Assembly (NCBI GenBank): GCA_014730295.1
Contig: WJIN01000045.1
Span: forward strand, 1 to 24,341
From: Promethearchaeota archaeon
GTDB lineage: Archaea; Asgardarchaeota; Lokiarchaeia; Sigynarchaeales; SOKP01
Reading direction: 5' to 3'
DNA: 24,341 nucleotides
Shown: piece after piece, positions 22,678 through 24,341 of the stretch
How the letters are laid out: each line of letters starts with the position of its first letter
Position numbering within the stretch: position 1 is the first letter of the stretch
The notes under the pieces: model-generated
What the model was told of the DNA's origin: nothing
What the model saw: only the letters and a program-made list of their open reading frames with translations
The model's database searches: none
Made by a program: the position numbers and the translations under genes

Positions 22678-23883
22678 ATGTCAAGGGAGGAAGAATTATC
22701 CAATATAAAAGAATTCTTCAAAAGCAACGTTATCATAACAGAAGTGGAAGAAGTCTTGAGATTTAAGCCAGATACATTGATTGGAATCGACCAGATATCC
22801 GCAGACAAACTAAAAGAGAACAATATTAAAACAATACAAGATCTTGCGAATATCCCAGAGGAAAATCTGCCTGAGATTAAAGGAATTTTACCCAGCATTT
22901 TATCAAAATGGGTAAAGATAGCAAAAGTTTTAGAAAAGGCCGTGGGAGAGCAGCTTAAAGCTCATAAAAAGCTTTTATTGATTGGTTTAGATAACGGAGG
23001 TAAATCGTCAATATTGGCTGTGCTTCAGGATAAATTCTCGATTATCAAATCTCTATTGCCCACAAAAGGTGTCAAAAGAGAGCGATTAGATTTCTTTGGA
23101 TACCCCATCGTAAGTTGGGACCTTGGTGGCCAAGTCCAATACAGAGAGAAATATTACTTTAACAAACCTGAAATATTTTTCACCGAAGTCGATCTTATTC
23201 TGTATGTCATTGATATTCAAGATCCCGAACGATTCGAAGAATCTGCGCAATATTTTGATGAAGTGTTAGCGTCTTTAGAAGAATTAAACGAATCTGCACC
23301 AATCCTTATTGTGTTACATAAGAGCGACCAAGATTTCAGGAAAACTCTCGAGTGGCAACAAAATGTGAGAGATGTAAAGGATCTGTTCAATCCATTAATT
23401 GACAAGCATGGGGGATTTAACGTGGATTATTATGATACGACTGTGTTCCAAAAGGAGACCATCATGCAAATGTTTAGCATTGCCTTAAAGAAAGTGTCGG
23501 AGACCTCTGAAATTATTGAAAACATCCTTGAGGACTTTACTAGAACCGTAAACGGAAAAGCTACGAGTCTTATTTCGATGGATGGCTTAATTTTTGGAAG
23601 TTTTCACCAAACCAATACCGATGAAATGCTTGTAAATAATACCGCAATAATGCTACAAGTTCTTATCAATTTTCACAGTTCTATAGGATTAATTCGAGAA
23701 AAATCAATAAAACTTGATTTTCCATTAAATGGATTTACTATTAATGGTGAGAAACTCTTTGAATATTCTGATTTACAAATCCCAGTGTATTTATGGGCGT
23801 TAACTGAAAATCCGGAGTTAATTGAAGAGAATCTTGACTATTTTAAAAAACAGCTTTTGCCTCTTATCAATTTGTTCCTATAA
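22678..23883 (+). CDS. HhH - Arf-family small GTPase - roadblock/longin-like fusion
   Basis: A 401-residue, three-part protein. Residues 30-85 form a helix-hairpin-helix module (LIGIDQISADKLKENNIKTI, LANIPEENLPEIKG). Residues 96-275 form an Arf-type GTPase: P-loop GLDNGGKS (103-110), switch I Thr129, WDLGGQ (147-152) with the catalytic Gln152, and HKSD (214-217) in place of the usual NKxD. Residues 285-400 look like an alpha/beta roadblock or longin-type domain (GKATSLISMDGLIFGSF). Arf GTPases switch between GDP and GTP forms to control membrane or cytoskeletal processes; roadblock domains regulate small GTPases. There is no myristoylation glycine, so membrane contact would need a partner. 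Such fused Arf-like GTPases are typical of Asgard archaea and rare elsewhere. The C-terminal assignment is the least certain part. Confidence 0.88.
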   Translation: MSREEELSNIKEFFKSNVIITEVEEVLRFKPDTLIGIDQISADKLKENNIKTIQDLANIPEENLPEIKGILPSILSKWVKIAKVLEKAVGEQLKAHKKLLLIGLDNGGKSSILAVLQDKFSIIKSLLPTKGVKRERLDFFGYPIVSWDLGGQVQYREKYYFNKPEIFFTEVDLILYVIDIQDPERFEESAQYFDEVLASLEELNESAPILIVLHKSDQDFRKTLEWQQNVRDVKDLFNPLIDKHGGFNVDYYDTTVFQKETIMQMFSIALKKVSETSEIIENILEDFTRTVNGKATSLISMDGLIFGSFHQTNTDEMLVNNTAIMLQVLINFHSSIGLIREKSIKLDFPLNGFTINGEKLFEYSDLQIPVYLWALTENPELIEENLDYFKKQLLPLINLFL

Positions 23884-23949
23884 CATAAATTTTTTCCCTA
23901 TTTTCTTTCTTAGTCAAAAAAGAAAAGGATTGACGATGAATTTTATGAC

Positions 23950-24156
23950 TTATTCTTCAATTTGTGCGTGAGCATCTCGTAAATATGCAGAGCATTCATC
24001 AATTTTTTCTATTGCCTTATTTAATTTCTCCATCACTGAATCCATACCTTCTTCTTTTGCAAATTCCCTCCATTTTTCAAATGATTCCTTATGTGAGTCG
24101 TTATGTTCTGCCCAATGTTCTAAAAGCTTTTTCAATTTTGAAACCTTTCTATCCAT
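23950..24156 (-). CDS. Small helical protein with HEHN-type N-terminal motif
   Basis: A 68-residue, highly charged, probably two- or three-helix protein. The N-terminus KLKKLLEHWAEHNDSHKESF matches a recurrent pattern of small archaeal and bacterial proteins (L-x-H-W-x-E-H-N-x2-H) in which the His/Glu-rich helix could bind metal. The second half (MDSVMEKLNKAIEKIDECSAYLRDAH) is an amphipathic helix. I know the pattern but not a proven function. It is convergent with the GTPase gene (66-base gap). No strong Shine-Dalgarno site was found; a TATA-like stretch (TTTAAAAAT on the minus strand, about 24181-24189) lies upstream. Confidence 0.8.
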   Translation of the reverse strand: MDRKVSKLKKLLEHWAEHNDSHKESFEKWREFAKEEGMDSVMEKLNKAIEKIDECSAYLRDAHAQIEE

Positions 24157-24204
24157 AATTTCAGTTAATTCACGAGAGATTTTTAAATTTTAGATGATAA
24201 ATGC

Positions 24205-24341
24205 ATTTTTAAGAGTGCACGTCTCTGTGGACCTCAACACGTTCGTGAATCGGTATTAGGTGGTACTACATGCAGCAGCATATTTAGAGTGAGTCATTTT
24301 CAAAAATCTATTTGGACTCAACTGATATCGCTGCGGTTTGA
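24205..24341. other. GC-richer edge segment, not assigned
   Basis: This stretch is visibly richer in G and C than the other intergenic DNA, at about half versus about a quarter. On the plus strand one frame is open from about 24194 to the edge (including RLCGPQHVRESVLGG) but has no ATG. On the minus strand a frame entering from the edge ends at a TAA near 24254 (RYQLSPNRFLKMTHSKYAA before it). It could be the end of a gene lying to the right, a structured RNA or a mobile-element end. I cannot decide. Confidence 0.35.

Noticed and set aside
24205..24300. Possible tRNA, SRP RNA or RNase P RNA in the GC-richer edge
   Set aside because: No T-loop, no SRP GGAAG core and no RNase P conserved blocks could be found on either strand.

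Overview
This is an AT-rich window of roughly 30-33 percent GC by eye, with archaeal gene-expression signals: AT-rich TATA-like boxes, frequent GTG and TTG starts, and GGAGG/AGGTGA Shine-Dalgarno sites. The gene content suggests an Asgard archaeon, most likely a Lokiarchaeia-like lineage. The reasons are an Arf-family GTPase fused to a helix-hairpin-helix domain and a roadblock/longin-like tail, a VWA protein with two RING/PHD-like zinc fingers, a free-standing MtrH-family methyltransferase and a SNAP-like helical-repeat protein. The assignment is inferred from gene families; no rRNA or tRNA was recognised.

Layout. 1-1394 (all minus): the N-terminus of a Cys-type sulfatase cut by the left edge, a four-helix membrane protein, and an iron-sulfur-flavoprotein-like reductase. 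1496-3578 (plus): a U32 family protein and Pcm. 3580-4408 (minus): three tiny paralogous genes too short for ordinary ORF calling. Two keep the same four cysteines and the third has lost them. 4545-8676: a divergent pair, GH57 glucanotransferase/amylase (minus) and a maltokinase-like kinase (plus), probably for storage alpha-glucan.

8691-15689 (all minus): the largest locus. A MoxR-type AAA+ ATPase with a SAP/Rho_N-like N-terminus, an 852-residue VWA protein and a 794-residue SWIM-like zinc-finger protein are tightly packed, followed by a ribbon-helix-helix protein with an odd start. The ATPase-VWA-SWIM set resembles the poorly understood yehL/yehP/yehQ group of enterobacteria. It probably works as a chaperone-like or regulatory machine.

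15690-17094 is gene-poor and carries the remains of at least one broken gene. 17095-18507 (plus): an ArsR-type regulator and two small unknown genes, with short direct repeats in front of the regulator and of the first small gene. 18558-21999 (minus): the helical-repeat protein, the MtrH-family protein and the VWA/double-zinc-finger protein. 22184-24156: a PepSY-like small protein, the HhH-Arf-roadblock GTPase and a small helical HEHN-type protein. The last 140 bases are richer in GC and not assigned.

The best candidates for something not yet described are the tandem Cys4 mini-protein family (3580-4408), the ATPase-VWA-SWIM locus, and the VWA/double C4HC3 protein beside an MtrH homologue.
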